A stretch of 60,415 nucleotides of DNA from JACCXG01 sp963785755 (GCA_963785755.1 CAWAXG010000019.1:1-60415); one strand, 5' to 3'; counted from the stretch's first letter, positions 45,087 to 55,248 are shown. Notes: generated from the letters alone by a model not told the origin. Made by a program: numbers and translations.

Positions 45087-47534
45087 TTACTCGCTTCGGA
45101 TCGCCGCAACCGGATCGACGCGCGTGGCGCGCAGCGCGGGCATCAACGACGCCGCCAGCGAGACGGTGAGGACCAGGAGCGGGACCACGGCCAGGGTCAG
45201 CGGATCGAACGCCGAGACGCCAAACAAGACCGTGGACAAGGTTTTGCCGACAGCAGCGGCCAGGGCGAGGCCTGTCGCGAGCCCGAAGAGAACCGGCGCG
45301 AGCGCCTGGCCCACGATCATCTGCACGACGGCATGCCACTTCGCGCCGAGCGCGATGCGGATGCCGATCTCACGCGTGCGTTGAGCGACGGAGTACACGA
45401 TCACGCCATACACCCCCATGAGCGCGAGCGCCAGGGCGACGAACGCAAAGAGGGCGAGCACGACGCTTCGGAATCGGGGGGCGGCGATCGCGCGGCCGAG
45501 CAGCTGATCCAGCGTTCTGATGTTGTAGAGCGCGATTCGTGAGTCCATCTGGCGGACCTCGTGCCGCACCGCGCTGGTGAGCGCCGCCGCGTCCGCCTCG
45601 GCGCGGATCACCAGCGTCATGCCGTGATAGGACGGCGGCTGCGGCTGTGGCGTATAGAACATCGGCCTGGGCTGTTCGGTCAGCGTGAGATGTTTGGTAT
45701 CCGCCACGACCCCGACGATTTCCCGCGGGCCTTCTCGATCGCCGCGAGAGAAATAGGTGATGGTCTGCCCCACCGGATCCTCCCCAGGCCAGAACTGGCG
45801 CGCCATCGCCTGATTGATGACGACGACGCGGCGAGCGGCGCTGCCGTCCGCCTCCGAGAACCCGCGGCCCGCGACGATGGGCGTGCCCATCACCTCGAAA
45901 AAGCGCGGACTGATCGATCGCGCCTCGGCGCAGGGCTCCTGTCCTCGTGCAACGGAGCGGCGGTCGATGCGGAACCCATCGCAGGAGTAGCCGCCGGAGA
46001 GCGGCAGGATGTTCGTACCGGCCACGCCCCGCACGCCGGGCAGCCGCGCGATACGCCGATACAGCTCGTCGTAAAACGGAATCTGCGTGCCCTCGGGATA
46101 GCGGGCCAGGGGTACGGCCATGTCAACCGAGAGCACGTGCCCGGGCGTGAAGCCGAGCGGAACGTTCGCCAGGCGCCAGAGACTCTGGAGCAGCAGCGCC
46201 GCCGCAATCACGAGCACGAGCGACGCCGCGACTTCCGCGGCAATGAGCCCGCTGCGCAGGCGGCTCCGGATCGACGCCGTCGCGCCGGCGCGCGTACCCT
46301 CGCCCAATCCGGCGGCCATGCCCGTTGGTGAGGCGTGGCTCGAGGCAATGAGCCCGATGGCGAGGCCGCTCGCGATCGAGACGCCCATGGTGAACAACAC
46401 GATGGAGAGATCGAGCGCGACCCCGTCCGCGCGAGGGATGCTGCCCGCACCGATCGCAAGCACCACGCGCAACGTGCCCCACCCGAGCAGGATGCCGAGT
46501 GCTCCACCGGTGCCGGCCAGTACCAGATTCTCGATCAGCAGCTGGCCGATGATGCGGCGGCGACCTGCGCCCAGCGCCGAGCGGATGGCCAGCTCCTTCC
46601 GGCGGGTGGCGCCATGCGCGAGCAGCAGGTTCGCGATGTTGACGCACGCCACCAGCAGCACGCTCACTACGGCCGTGAACAGGATCAGCAGTCCGGTACG
46701 TGTTTCACCGACCACGGTATCCAGCAGGCGTTCGACCCGGACTCCTTCCTGGTGGTTGTCCTGCGGATACAGCTGCTCGAGGCGCGCGGCGAGCGCGCCG
46801 AGATCCGCTTGCGCCTGCGCCGCCGTGACCCCAGGCTCGAGCCGCCCGATCGCGCGGAGGTGCCGGCCCGATCTCGCGAACTGCGGACCAAACGCCATTG
46901 GCGCATAGATCTCGGGCTCGCCGAGCAGATCCGGTTGCGGGTACCGGAAGTCGGGCGGCAGCACGCCGATGACGACCTGAGGTCCGACACCGAGCGCCAC
47001 GCTGCGGCCGATGACGCCTGGATCCGATCCGAAGCGGCGCTGCCAGAGGCCGTGCGAGATCACCAGCACGTCCGCATCCGAGTCATCGTCTTGCTGCGTG
47101 AAGAGGCGGCCGGTGAACGGCACCGTCCCGAGCACATGGAAGAAACCGGCGCTGACGTTCACGGCCCGGACCCGCTCCGGCTCCCCGTCGACGAGCGTGA
47201 ACGCGCCGATGCCTGCGCTGAAGGCGCCCATGCTCGCGAGCGTGCGGTTGTCGCGCGCGTAGTCTTTGAAGTCCGGCCGCGACAGATTGGTCACAGGTCC
47301 CGCATGCTCGCCGGACGCGCCGGCAATTCGCACCAGATCGGTTGAATCGACGTACGGAAGCGGCCGCAGGAGCACCGCACGAACCAGCGTGAACATCGCC
47401 GAGTTCGCGCCGATGCCGAGCGCGAGCGTGCCGGCGGCAACGACGGTAAAGGCCGGCCGCTGCCACAGCGAACGAATCGCGTAGCGAACGTCGAGCCGAA
47501 CGTGATCCATCAGGTTCCATGTCAATCGAGTCAT
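45087..47534 (-). CDS. Orphan ABC transporter permease, FtsX/MacB type (core)
   Basis: The 815-residue protein begins VRLDVRYAIRSLWQRPAFTV, then helix 1, a MacB-like domain (SAMFTLVRAVLLRPLPY, FFHVLGTVPFTGRLFTQQDD), FtsX segment 1 (CVNIANLLLAHGATRRKELA), a second MacB domain and FtsX segment 2 (IVYSVAQRTREIGIRIALGA, ending PALRATRVDPVAAIRSE). The reading frame is intact. ATG 47534 overlaps the stop of a small upstream gene by ATGA. With PadR in front this is the standard acidobacterial arrangement, but the usually fused N-terminal domain is separate here. No ATPase lies nearby. Confidence 0.92.
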   Translation of the reverse strand: MTRLTWNLMDHVRLDVRYAIRSLWQRPAFTVVAAGTLALGIGANSAMFTLVRAVLLRPLPYVDSTDLVRIAGASGEHAGPVTNLSRPDFKDYARDNRTLASMGAFSAGIGAFTLVDGEPERVRAVNVSAGFFHVLGTVPFTGRLFTQQDDDSDADVLVISHGLWQRRFGSDPGVIGRSVALGVGPQVVIGVLPPDFRYPQPDLLGEPEIYAPMAFGPQFARSGRHLRAIGRLEPGVTAAQAQADLGALAARLEQLYPQDNHQEGVRVERLLDTVVGETRTGLLILFTAVVSVLLVACVNIANLLLAHGATRRKELAIRSALGAGRRRIIGQLLIENLVLAGTGGALGILLGWGTLRVVLAIGAGSIPRADGVALDLSIVLFTMGVSIASGLAIGLIASSHASPTGMAAGLGEGTRAGATASIRSRLRSGLIAAEVAASLVLVIAAALLLQSLWRLANVPLGFTPGHVLSVDMAVPLARYPEGTQIPFYDELYRRIARLPGVRGVAGTNILPLSGGYSCDGFRIDRRSVARGQEPCAEARSISPRFFEVMGTPIVAGRGFSEADGSAARRVVVINQAMARQFWPGEDPVGQTITYFSRGDREGPREIVGVVADTKHLTLTEQPRPMFYTPQPQPPSYHGMTLVIRAEADAAALTSAVRHEVRQMDSRIALYNIRTLDQLLGRAIAAPRFRSVVLALFAFVALALALMGVYGVIVYSVAQRTREIGIRIALGAKWHAVVQMIVGQALAPVLFGLATGLALAAAVGKTLSTVLFGVSAFDPLTLAVVPLLVLTVSLAASLMPALRATRVDPVAAIRSE

Positions 47535-47791
47535 GTCGCTTCCTGGATACGAGGCGGCTCTCGCCGGGCCGACGTCGAGGCGGATCGCCATTCGGCCGCT
47601 GCGTGAACCGCGGTATCGATGATCGTGCCGAGCCACAACTTCGCCACGCCGGCGCGACCCGACTCGCGGCGCCTGCGCTCGAGCTCGTCGCCGAAGTACT
47701 CGCGCATGTCGGGGCCGAAGCGCCGGCGGAACGCGGATGGATAGAAACGGAGGAGCAGCGAATACAGGCGCTCGCCGGTTCGCCTACGCAT
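47531..47791 (-). CDS. Stand-alone permease prefix domain of the orphan permease
   Basis: The 86-residue protein (LYSLLLRFYPSAFRRRFGPD, MREYFGDELERRRRE, LWLGTIIDTAVHAAAEW) matches the short prefix that usually precedes the first helix of orphan permeases after PadR. Here it is its own gene, overlapping PadR by eight bases and the permease by four. Whether the split is real or made by a single stop-forming error can be tested; the ATGA overlap and good downstream start argue that it is real. Confidence 0.75.
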   Translation of the reverse strand: MRRRTGERLYSLLLRFYPSAFRRRFGPDMREYFGDELERRRRESGRAGVAKLWLGTIIDTAVHAAAEWRSASTSARREPPRIQEAT

Positions 47792-48155
47792 GGCCGGCCT
47801 TCTTCAGGAGCTTCAGCGCTTCCGCCTCCGCGACGAGGCTGCGGAGACGACCGGCCTCCAGGCCCGCGACGCGCTGGCCGAATGGCGTGATCCGATAGTA
47901 CCGGCGCCGTTCGTCGTCCAGATCGGCGGCCGGACGCCGCTCCGATTCCACGATCAAGCCGGCGGTCAGCATCCAGCTGAGGGTGCGGTAGAGATTGCCA
48001 GGCAGCAGCCGGCGCCCGGTCGCCGACCTCGCGGCCATGTCCTGGACGATGGCGTAGCCGTGCCGTTCGCCGGCGGCCAGCGTGAGCAGCACCTGGAACA
48101 CGACGGGCTTCAGCGGCAGGAGGGTACGGGGATCCGGCGGCTCGTTGCGTCCCAT
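47784..48155 (-). CDS. PadR family transcriptional regulator
   Basis: The 123-residue protein has a PadR winged helix: FQVLLTLAAGERHGYAIVQD, LPGNLYRTLSWMLTAGLIVE and RRYYRITPFGQRVAGLEAGR. It lacks the long C-terminal helix of larger PadRs. It is the first gene of a three-gene overlapping operon with the permease prefix and core, so it most likely represses this operon in response to an unknown compound. No clear operator was found in the short upstream region. Confidence 0.9.
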   Translation of the reverse strand: MGRNEPPDPRTLLPLKPVVFQVLLTLAAGERHGYAIVQDMAARSATGRRLLPGNLYRTLSWMLTAGLIVESERRPAADLDDERRRYYRITPFGQRVAGLEAGRLRSLVAEAEALKLLKKAGHA

Positions 48156-48291
48156 GCTCCACGTTGGACGGCAACTATGCTCAAAACGTTTACAGACGCA
48201 TTGAGCCGAGGACGCGCCGACGTAAGCTCGAGCGCGGTGGTGGTTTCAACAAGAACTCAATTGACTGAGCGTGAACGAGCCGACGGCTATA

Positions 48292-48368
48292 CACGAAGGC
48301 AAAGGCCACGATGATCACAAAGTCAGACTGGCATTCTTTGTGTCTTCGTGATCTTCGTGGTCTTCGTG
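48292..48368. repeat. CTTCGTG-type intergenic hairpin repeat
   Basis: CACGAAGGCAAAGGCCACGA and later CACAAAG on the left pair with CTTTGTGTCTTCGTG and repeated CTTCGTG on the right. It lies between the convergent receptor end and divergent PadR start region. It resembles, but is not identical to, the GCACGACG family. Confidence 0.5.
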
Positions 48369-48398
48369 AGATGAGCCGTGGCTCCTCGTGGGGACAAA

Positions 48399-51300
48399 CT
48401 ACCAATAGAGCTTCAACCCCAGCTGCATCTGGCGCGGCGAGTTCGCCTGCGACGTGATCAACCCGAAGTTGGCGCTGTTGAAGTTCTGCTCCGGCGCTCC
48501 CCAGGTCACCCGGTTGAAGAGGTTGAAGACCTCGGCGCGGACGTCGAGTCGCATCCCGCTCGAGAGCGAGATCGTTTTGGCCACGCTCAGGTTCTCCGTC
48601 AGGTTCCACGGCCTGCGCACGTCGCCGTTCATCCGCGGCGCGTTGCCGAGCTGCCCGACCGGTGCAACGAAGGCCGCGCGATCGAGATAGCGGTCGACGA
48701 GCGGATTGAATTCGTCGCCCGCAATCGGCGCGCGCCAGTCGCCGCCGGTCACGTTCGGCCGGTTCGCGCCGTTGAAGATCGGCAGGGGCGCAGCGCTCGT
48801 GGTCACGCCGATCGGCAGCCCGCTCGCGTAAATCTGGATGCCTGCGACCCGCCAGCCACCGAGGATGTGGCTGGCAATGCCGGTCTTCAGCCAGTGGCGG
48901 CCCGGTCCCCATGGCAGCTCGTAGACGGTGCTCAGCTTGATGCTGTGCGGCTGATCGAACCGGCCGATCGAGTACTCGAGGTCGGGCTGCGCGGTATCCA
49001 TCGACCCCGAGCTGCCGCTGAACGTATCGGCGTTGGTCATCAGCCTCGAATACGTGTAGCTGCCCTGGAACATGAACCCGTCCATCATCCGCTGCGTCAG
49101 CTTCAGCACGCCGGCGTGATACATCGACCGTCCGGTCTTGTCGCCGCCGCTCGCCGTGGTGTTGATCGTCGCATACTGCGGAAACGGGCGGAGGGCCTGT
49201 GCGACGCTTCGGTTCGTCTGCACGGCTGCATTGGTGAAGTTCGGGTACGGCGGCGTGATGCCGGCCGCCACCGCCGTCGCCGACGTGATCTGAGAGTTCA
49301 ACAGCGCCACTGCGCCGGCGGCGCCGAACCGCGCGATGAGATCGTTGGCGACCGACAGCGGCACCTGATTCAGGTTCAGGAGGTTCCCCTGCAGATTCGT
49401 GCCCTTCGAGCCGTTGTAATCGACCTCGAGGGTCATGCCGCGAGTGAGCTCGCGCTGCATCGACACCGTCCAGGTATCGTAGGTCGCCGGCAGGAGCGCC
49501 TCTTTTCCGTTCCAGTAGTCCACATTCGTGTTGTTGGAGAACGAGGGATCGATCTGCGGCGGCAGCGGATAGGCGGGGATCCCCTGATCGAGCATGAAGG
49601 TCGGGGTGACGCCGGAATCGCTGTTGAAGAACTCGTATTGACCGATGAAGCCGGCGAAGTGGCTGCTCGACGCGATCACCGTGACGCGGCCGTACGAACG
49701 GCCGACGCCGGCACGGAGCGTCGTCTTCTCGTCCAGGCTGTATGCGCCGCTCAGCCGCGGCGCCCATGAGCCGTAGTACCCGGGAATCAGGCTGCTCGTG
49801 CCTTCACGACCGGATCCGTCTCCGGCGAACACGAGCGCGCCGGGGTAGTTGTTCACCGCCGGGTTCGGCTTCGCCGGATCGAAGTCGGAGTACCGATCGC
49901 CGCCCGCGACCGGGGGCCGCGTGAACTCGTAGCGCAGCCCGTAGTTGAACACGAGCTTTCCGTTGAGCCGCCAGTCGTCCTGCGCGTAGAACCCGTAGTA
50001 GGGGTAGATCTGCTGCAGATACCGGATCGTCTCGGTTCGTCCTTCGTTGGCGTAGCCGAGGAGGAACGAGGCGAACGAGCTGCCGCCGGCGTTGGCGAAG
50101 TTCGTGACACCGGGAACGCCCGTGTGCAGAAAGCTGAAGCGGGCCCGGCCGCCGATGTCCTGCTGGCCGAAGCCGTTGGCCTGCTGGCGGTCGTAGGTGA
50201 ATCCCGTCTTGATCGTGTGCGTCCCCCTGCTGAGGGTCAGGTCATCCTTGATGGTGAATCTCGGCTGCTCGGTTCCGTTGTACGAGGCGCCGCCCCAGGT
50301 GGAGAGCTCGGTGAACTGGATCGCGCCGAAGTTCTGATTGCAATCGACGGAGTTCGGGATGCAGACCCGGTCCTTCCAGTTCTGATCGACGTTGGGAGAA
50401 AACGAGTTCTTGTAGAAGGTATTCCCGCCGACCGTCAGGTGATTCACCATGCGCGCGCCGACCCAGTCCCAGCTCACACGGTGGAGGTCGCCGTCGAATG
50501 TATTCTCCTGAACGTCGTTGAAGGGGTCAGGCAGTCCGTTGGCGCCGTTGGGACCCTGTTCAAGTCCATTGTTCGTCCGGTTGAACAGGTAGGCGACGCG
50601 ATGTTTGTTGCTGAGCGTGTGATCGATTTTCACGCTGAACTTGTTCGTCTTCTCGATTGTGCTGCGATCTTCGGACACGTAGTTGTTGTTCACGTACCCG
50701 AACGTGCCCGGCACGAGCCCCTGTCGATTCGGCACCACCGCCGACCGGCCGAGCGCGATGTACTGCTTCGCGACGGTACTGAATCGATCCGCCGGAATCC
50801 GGTTGTTGAGGAACGGGTCCCGGATGAATCCGGCGCCGTTCGGATTTGGCCGCGTGGTCCGGGGGTCGTAAATCGTGATACGTCGTCCCTGACTGTCGAC
50901 CCAGTTCGAGAAGTCTCCGTCCCACATTTCGGGCGTCGGCACGCTGCGGAACGCGGCGTTGCTGCCCTGCTCGTTGTTGAAGCCCTCGTAGGACACGAAG
51001 AAAAACGTCCGGTTCCTGCCGTTGTACACCTTCGGAATTCGAACCGGGCCGCCGAGCGATCCACCGAAGTCGCGCTGTTTGTAGATGCCCTTGGTCTGTT
51101 CGAAGAATCCTTTCTGATCGAGTGCATCGTGACGGAAGAACCCGTACGCCGATCCCTGCACGACGTTGGTCCCGGACTTCGAGGCGAACGTGATGCCGCC
51201 GCCGCCGGCCTGGCCGAACTCCGGCTTGAAGCCGTTGGTCTCGACCGCGAACTCGGTAATCGCCTCGAGCGACGGCGTGAGAAACGCCGTTTCGGTGATG

Positions 51301-51914
51301 TCGGCCTGCCGGTTCGTGTTGACGGACACGCCATCCAGGGTTGCGCCGAATGCGCCACCTTGTCCGCCGCCGAGCGAGACCGCCGTGTTCCCGACACCAC
51401 CTCCGGTCTTCGCTTCGGCCACGGTGGAGATGAGATCGAACGGGCTGCGCATCGCGCCGCCCACGACCAGCGGCAGCTCGTCGATGAGTCTGTTCGGTAC
51501 CGTCGTGGCAACCTTGGCGTCCTCAGTCTGCAGCGTGGTGTTCTCGGCAACGACGTTCACCATCTCGTTCATCGCGCCGAGGTTCAACGTCACGTCGACA
51601 CGGGCCGTGGCTCCGGCCGAGAGGACGATCCCCTCGACGATCGACGTCCGGAACCCTTGAAGGGTGGCCTCGATCCGGTAGGTGCCGGGCGGCAGGTTTG
51701 CCGCGCTGAAGCCTCCCGACTCAGACGAGACGACGTTCGACGCGAGGTTCGTTCCGGCGTTAATCACTTTGATCGACACGCCCGGGACGGCCGCCTTGGT
51801 CTCGTCCAGCACCAGCCCCGAAATAGTGCCGCGTTCGGTCTGGGCGAGAGATGCGGTTGGAACCGCAAGGATGGCGGTCACAACGAGGGTAAGGACGTAT
51901 CGCGGGATGGTCAT
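48399..51914 (-). CDS. TonB-dependent receptor with carboxypeptidase regulatory-like domain
   Basis: The 1171-residue protein has a signal peptide, a CarboxypepD_reg-like domain (ISGLVLDETKAAVPGVSIKV, GTYRIEATLQGF), a plug (PLVVGGAMRSPFDLISTVAE, TLDGVSVNTNRQADITETAF, FKPEFGQAGGGGITFASKSG) and a long barrel ending LGLKLYW. ATG 51914 has AGGAGAGGC close upstream. The frame is intact. It should import a large or scarce nutrient. It has no adjacent catabolic genes, so the substrate is unknown. It diverges from the cyclophilin gene. Confidence 0.93.
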   Translation of the reverse strand: MTIPRYVLTLVVTAILAVPTASLAQTERGTISGLVLDETKAAVPGVSIKVINAGTNLASNVVSSESGGFSAANLPPGTYRIEATLQGFRTSIVEGIVLSAGATARVDVTLNLGAMNEMVNVVAENTTLQTEDAKVATTVPNRLIDELPLVVGGAMRSPFDLISTVAEAKTGGGVGNTAVSLGGGQGGAFGATLDGVSVNTNRQADITETAFLTPSLEAITEFAVETNGFKPEFGQAGGGGITFASKSGTNVVQGSAYGFFRHDALDQKGFFEQTKGIYKQRDFGGSLGGPVRIPKVYNGRNRTFFFVSYEGFNNEQGSNAAFRSVPTPEMWDGDFSNWVDSQGRRITIYDPRTTRPNPNGAGFIRDPFLNNRIPADRFSTVAKQYIALGRSAVVPNRQGLVPGTFGYVNNNYVSEDRSTIEKTNKFSVKIDHTLSNKHRVAYLFNRTNNGLEQGPNGANGLPDPFNDVQENTFDGDLHRVSWDWVGARMVNHLTVGGNTFYKNSFSPNVDQNWKDRVCIPNSVDCNQNFGAIQFTELSTWGGASYNGTEQPRFTIKDDLTLSRGTHTIKTGFTYDRQQANGFGQQDIGGRARFSFLHTGVPGVTNFANAGGSSFASFLLGYANEGRTETIRYLQQIYPYYGFYAQDDWRLNGKLVFNYGLRYEFTRPPVAGGDRYSDFDPAKPNPAVNNYPGALVFAGDGSGREGTSSLIPGYYGSWAPRLSGAYSLDEKTTLRAGVGRSYGRVTVIASSSHFAGFIGQYEFFNSDSGVTPTFMLDQGIPAYPLPPQIDPSFSNNTNVDYWNGKEALLPATYDTWTVSMQRELTRGMTLEVDYNGSKGTNLQGNLLNLNQVPLSVANDLIARFGAAGAVALLNSQITSATAVAAGITPPYPNFTNAAVQTNRSVAQALRPFPQYATINTTASGGDKTGRSMYHAGVLKLTQRMMDGFMFQGSYTYSRLMTNADTFSGSSGSMDTAQPDLEYSIGRFDQPHSIKLSTVYELPWGPGRHWLKTGIASHILGGWRVAGIQIYASGLPIGVTTSAAPLPIFNGANRPNVTGGDWRAPIAGDEFNPLVDRYLDRAAFVAPVGQLGNAPRMNGDVRRPWNLTENLSVAKTISLSSGMRLDVRAEVFNLFNRVTWGAPEQNFNSANFGLITSQANSPRQMQLGLKLYW

Positions 51915-52051
51915 GCCTCTCCTCCACGGGTCCACGCATTGCCGAGTGTGAGACGCGTATGCTACCACCACCAGCGAGGTTTATGACGTCTCGCGACAAG
52001 CCGGCCGTCCAGCTGGCGCGCGAGAGAAACAGGCTTGAAGGGGTGATGATC

Positions 52052-52663
52052 ATGACGCTTCGGGGAGTGCGTACCCTGCTGGCGGCTGCGGTTCTCGCCG
52101 CCACGGCGGCCGCGCAGGTCGAGCCGGGGCGAACGCCTGTCGTGGTGTTCGAAACCGGGAAGGGTGCGATCGAGATCGAGGTGGACAGCGTGCACGCGCC
52201 GGCCACCGCCGCGAACTTCCTGAAGTACATCGACGGCAGGTTCTACGATGGCGGCATCGTCAATCGCGCGGTGCGCCCGGACAACACCGTACGGCACGAC
52301 GTCGAGATCCAGGTGATTCAGTTCCAGACCGACCCCGCTCGCCGGCGGGAGCAGTTTCCACCGATTCCTCTGGAGCGCACGAGCGTCACGGGGTTGAAGC
52401 ACCTCGACGGTACGCTGTCGATGGCGCGCGGCGCGCCCGACACGGCGCGAGGGTCGTTCTCCATCGTCATCGGCGACCAGCCGGAGATGAACTTCGGCGG
52501 CCGGCGAAATCCGGATGGCCAGGGCTTCGCGGCGTTCGGCCGCGTGGTCCGCGGCATGGATGTCGTCAAGGCGATTCAGGCGTCGCCCACCGGCCAGCGG
52601 GGAGAGTACGGAACCGAGTCGCTCGAGCCGCCGATCAAAATCCTGCAAGCCTACCGAAGGTAG
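52052..52663 (+). CDS. Secreted cyclophilin-type peptidyl-prolyl isomerase
   Basis: The 203-residue protein has a signal peptide (LRGVRTLLAAAVLAATAAAQ) and a bacterial cyclophilin core: VVVFETGKGAIEIEVD, APATAANFLKYIDGRFYDGG, LDGTLSMARGAPDTARGSFS and GFAAFGRVVRGMDVVKAIQA. The eukaryotic-type active-site Trp is missing, as in many bacterial members. It likely assists folding in the periplasm. ATG 52052 (or 52046) follows AAGGGG. The stop is seven bases from the corrected end of the convergent kinase gene. Confidence 0.9.
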   Translation: MTLRGVRTLLAAAVLAATAAAQVEPGRTPVVVFETGKGAIEIEVDSVHAPATAANFLKYIDGRFYDGGIVNRAVRPDNTVRHDVEIQVIQFQTDPARRREQFPPIPLERTSVTGLKHLDGTLSMARGAPDTARGSFSIVIGDQPEMNFGGRRNPDGQGFAAFGRVVRGMDVVKAIQASPTGQRGEYGTESLEPPIKILQAYRR

Positions 52664-52669
52664 GCAGCT

Positions 52670-55248
52670 TCAAGGCTTCACGTTGCTCGCGACGAACAGC
52701 TTCGACAGCGCGCGGAGATAGCTGCTACGAATACGCGCGGCCATCGTCGATCCACTGACTCACGTTGGTCCCCACCAGCCCGGTGCGGTCGGGCGGCGCA
52801 AGCTCACGGATGGGGGTACGCTCGCCGGTCCTTGGATCCACGCGCGCCAGGAGCGCGGGCCCCTTCGTCGTGTTCGAGACGATGACGCTGCGGCCGTCAC
52901 GGGTCCACGCGACGGGCGTGTCGCGCGGGGTGAAGCCTTTGGCCGGCACTGGCACCGCCGAGCCCTCGACGGCCGCCAGCTCGAACCCCCCGCCGGCCGT
53001 CGTGACGATCATCGAGTGCTCATCCGGAGTCAACAAGGCCGCGATGGTTCCTTCGCGCGTGAGCGGGACCGGCAACCCGCCGGCCAGATCCTGCACGTAA
53101 CACCGGGGCCGCCTGGCTTTCTCGTGGCCGCATAGGAGGACCCGGCGCGAGTCGGCCAGCCACTTGAGGAAGAACTCGTAGCGGGCAATGGGGCCTCGAG
53201 TCAGCCGCAGGGTTTCACCTGGTCCCGTGGGATGCAGGAGAATCCCCTCGCCCGACGCGAGCAGGGCCGGAACCCACCGGCCGTCTGGCGACGGTTCTCC
53301 CGCATTGCCTTCGCCGAGACGCATCACCCTGCCGCTCGCGAGGTCCCTTACGGCGGCTGCGTAGTTGGCACCTGCAGTGGCGCTAAAGTCGGTGAAGGCC
53401 AGTATCCGGCCGTCGCGTGACTGATAACCGAACAAGGCGGCGCCCAGCCAGGGGAATTCCCGCTCCTCGGCTTCTCCAGGAACCAGCGCACGGATGCTCG
53501 AGTTCTGTTCGTGTCCCACGACGAGCATCCGCCCGTCGGCGGCCACGTCCTGGACCATCATCGACTGAGCGCTCGAGATCGCCACTCGTGCGTCGGCACT
53601 GCCCGAGGCCCTGCCAACGTAGGCTTCGTACTTGTCCCCTGCCCGTGCGGCGCTGTAGAACACGGACCGGCCGTCGGCCGACCAGGCCAGCCCCTCCTGA
53701 CCCGAGTACTCGCCCGCGATCGTCGTGACCACGCCGCTGCTGTCGACGACCTTCACCCAGCCGCGATTGTCGTAGTCCTGGGGATGCTCGAAGAAGGCCA
53801 CGCGCGTGCCATCCGGCGACACGCGGGGATCGCTGAGATACCCGACGTCAATCTTGTACAACACGCGACCGATCGGGTACTCGAGGTGATCCGACCGGCC
53901 GTCACGACGGATGATTGCCAGGGTCGCCCCGTCGGGAGACCAGTCAGCCTCGCGCACCTGCTCCATCCAGGGCCGCGCCGCGCTCTCTAGTGTCATCCGC
54001 GCCAGCGTGCCGGTGAAGAGCCGGTGTTCCAGCAGTTTCGCGCCAATGATGACGGCGAGCTCCCCTTTCGATGAAACCGACAGCAGATGGGTATCCGGGC
54101 TCACCGATCGGCTCCGGATTGAGCGCCCCGGGCCGAAGCACGAACAGCCGCGGCCCCCCGCCTGTCGTCACCGCGCTGCCCACGATCGTCTGTCCATCCG
54201 GCGCGAATCTGGCGTTGGGAATCCACTGCGGGTCCCAGCTCTTGGCCTCGAAGGTAATGGTCGGCGCGGTCGTCGGCCACCAGGTCCGTGCGGCCAGCGC
54301 GCCGGCAATCATCGCGACAGCGGCGATGACGCGACTCTGGCTGCGCGCGGAGTCGCGGCGCAGCCGGTGCGTCTGGCATTACCGTGCCGGGCGCGATGAT
54401 GTTCGACCCGGACAATGCTTCGAGCGCGAAGGCGACGTCGCGCGCGGACTGAAACCGCTGCGCCGGATTCTTCTCGAGCGCGTGCCGGACGATCCGTTCG
54501 AGCGACGAGGGCAGATCGTGCCGCCCGGCCGGCAGAGCGGGAGGCTCCTCGCGCAGGATGCTCGTCATGGTTTCGGCGGCGGTGTCCCCCTTGAACGCAC
54601 GGCGGCCGGCCAGCAGCTCGTAAAGGATCGCGCCGAGGGCAAACAGATTCGGTACGCGCGTCGGCAGGAAGCCCGCGGACCTGCTCGGGCGCCATGTAGC
54701 CGACCGTGCCCATGACGGTTCCCGGGTCCGTGACGATGGCAGTCGCGGCGGCCGGTCCGACTCCCGCGTTCATCTGGCGGGCCAGCCCGAAGTCGAGAAT
54801 CTTGACGCTGTCCGTCGCTCAACAGAAACACGTTCTCGGGCTTCAGGTCGCGATGGACGATCCCCTTCTCGTGGGCGGCGGCGAGGCCGCGTGCAATCTG
54901 GACGGCCGTATCGGTCGCACGCGCAACCGACATCGGCCCGGCCGCGGCCGCCTCCCGCAGCGTCTCGCCAGCGAGGAGCTCCATGACGAGGTAGTGCCGC
55001 CCCTCGTGCACGCCCGTGTCGTGGATCTGGAGAATGTTCGGGTGGGACAGGGCGGCAACCGCTTTGGCTTCCCGCTCGAATCGAGAGCGCCGGTCGGGAT
55101 CTCCTGCGAACGACTCGGGCAGGACCTTGATCGCGACGCCGCGATCGAGGCGCGTATCGAGGGCGCGGTAGACCTCCCCCATGCCGCCCTCACCGACCAT
55201 GGCCTCGATGGTGTACGGACCAAGCCGGGCCCCCGCAGGAAGCGTCAT
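52670..55248 (-). CDS. Ser/Thr protein kinase with C-terminal TolB-like propeller (five frameshifts)
   Basis: The N-terminal kinase domain reads GEGGMGEVYRA, AIKVLP, HRDLKPENVFLL, then in other frames GTVGYMAPEQVRGL and LEKNPAQRFQSARDV. After one membrane helix comes a propeller (NARFAPDGQTIVGSAV, LEHRLFTGTLAR, WSPDGATLAIIRRDG, VAWTRDGRSVIVS). Shifts lie near 54815, 54645, 54350, 54100 and 52731; all five are consistent with one extra base. The last one makes a false TAG; reading through it gives SYLRALSKLFVASNVKP and a stop at 52670, seven bases from the cyclophilin stop. Corrected length is 857 residues. Confidence 0.8.

Noticed and set aside
29589..55248. Defence-island reading of the two Ser/Thr kinases
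   Set aside because: Kinase-TPR and kinase-propeller fusions are common signalling proteins in Acidobacteriota. No nuclease, helicase, STAND ATPase or toxin gene is near either kinase.
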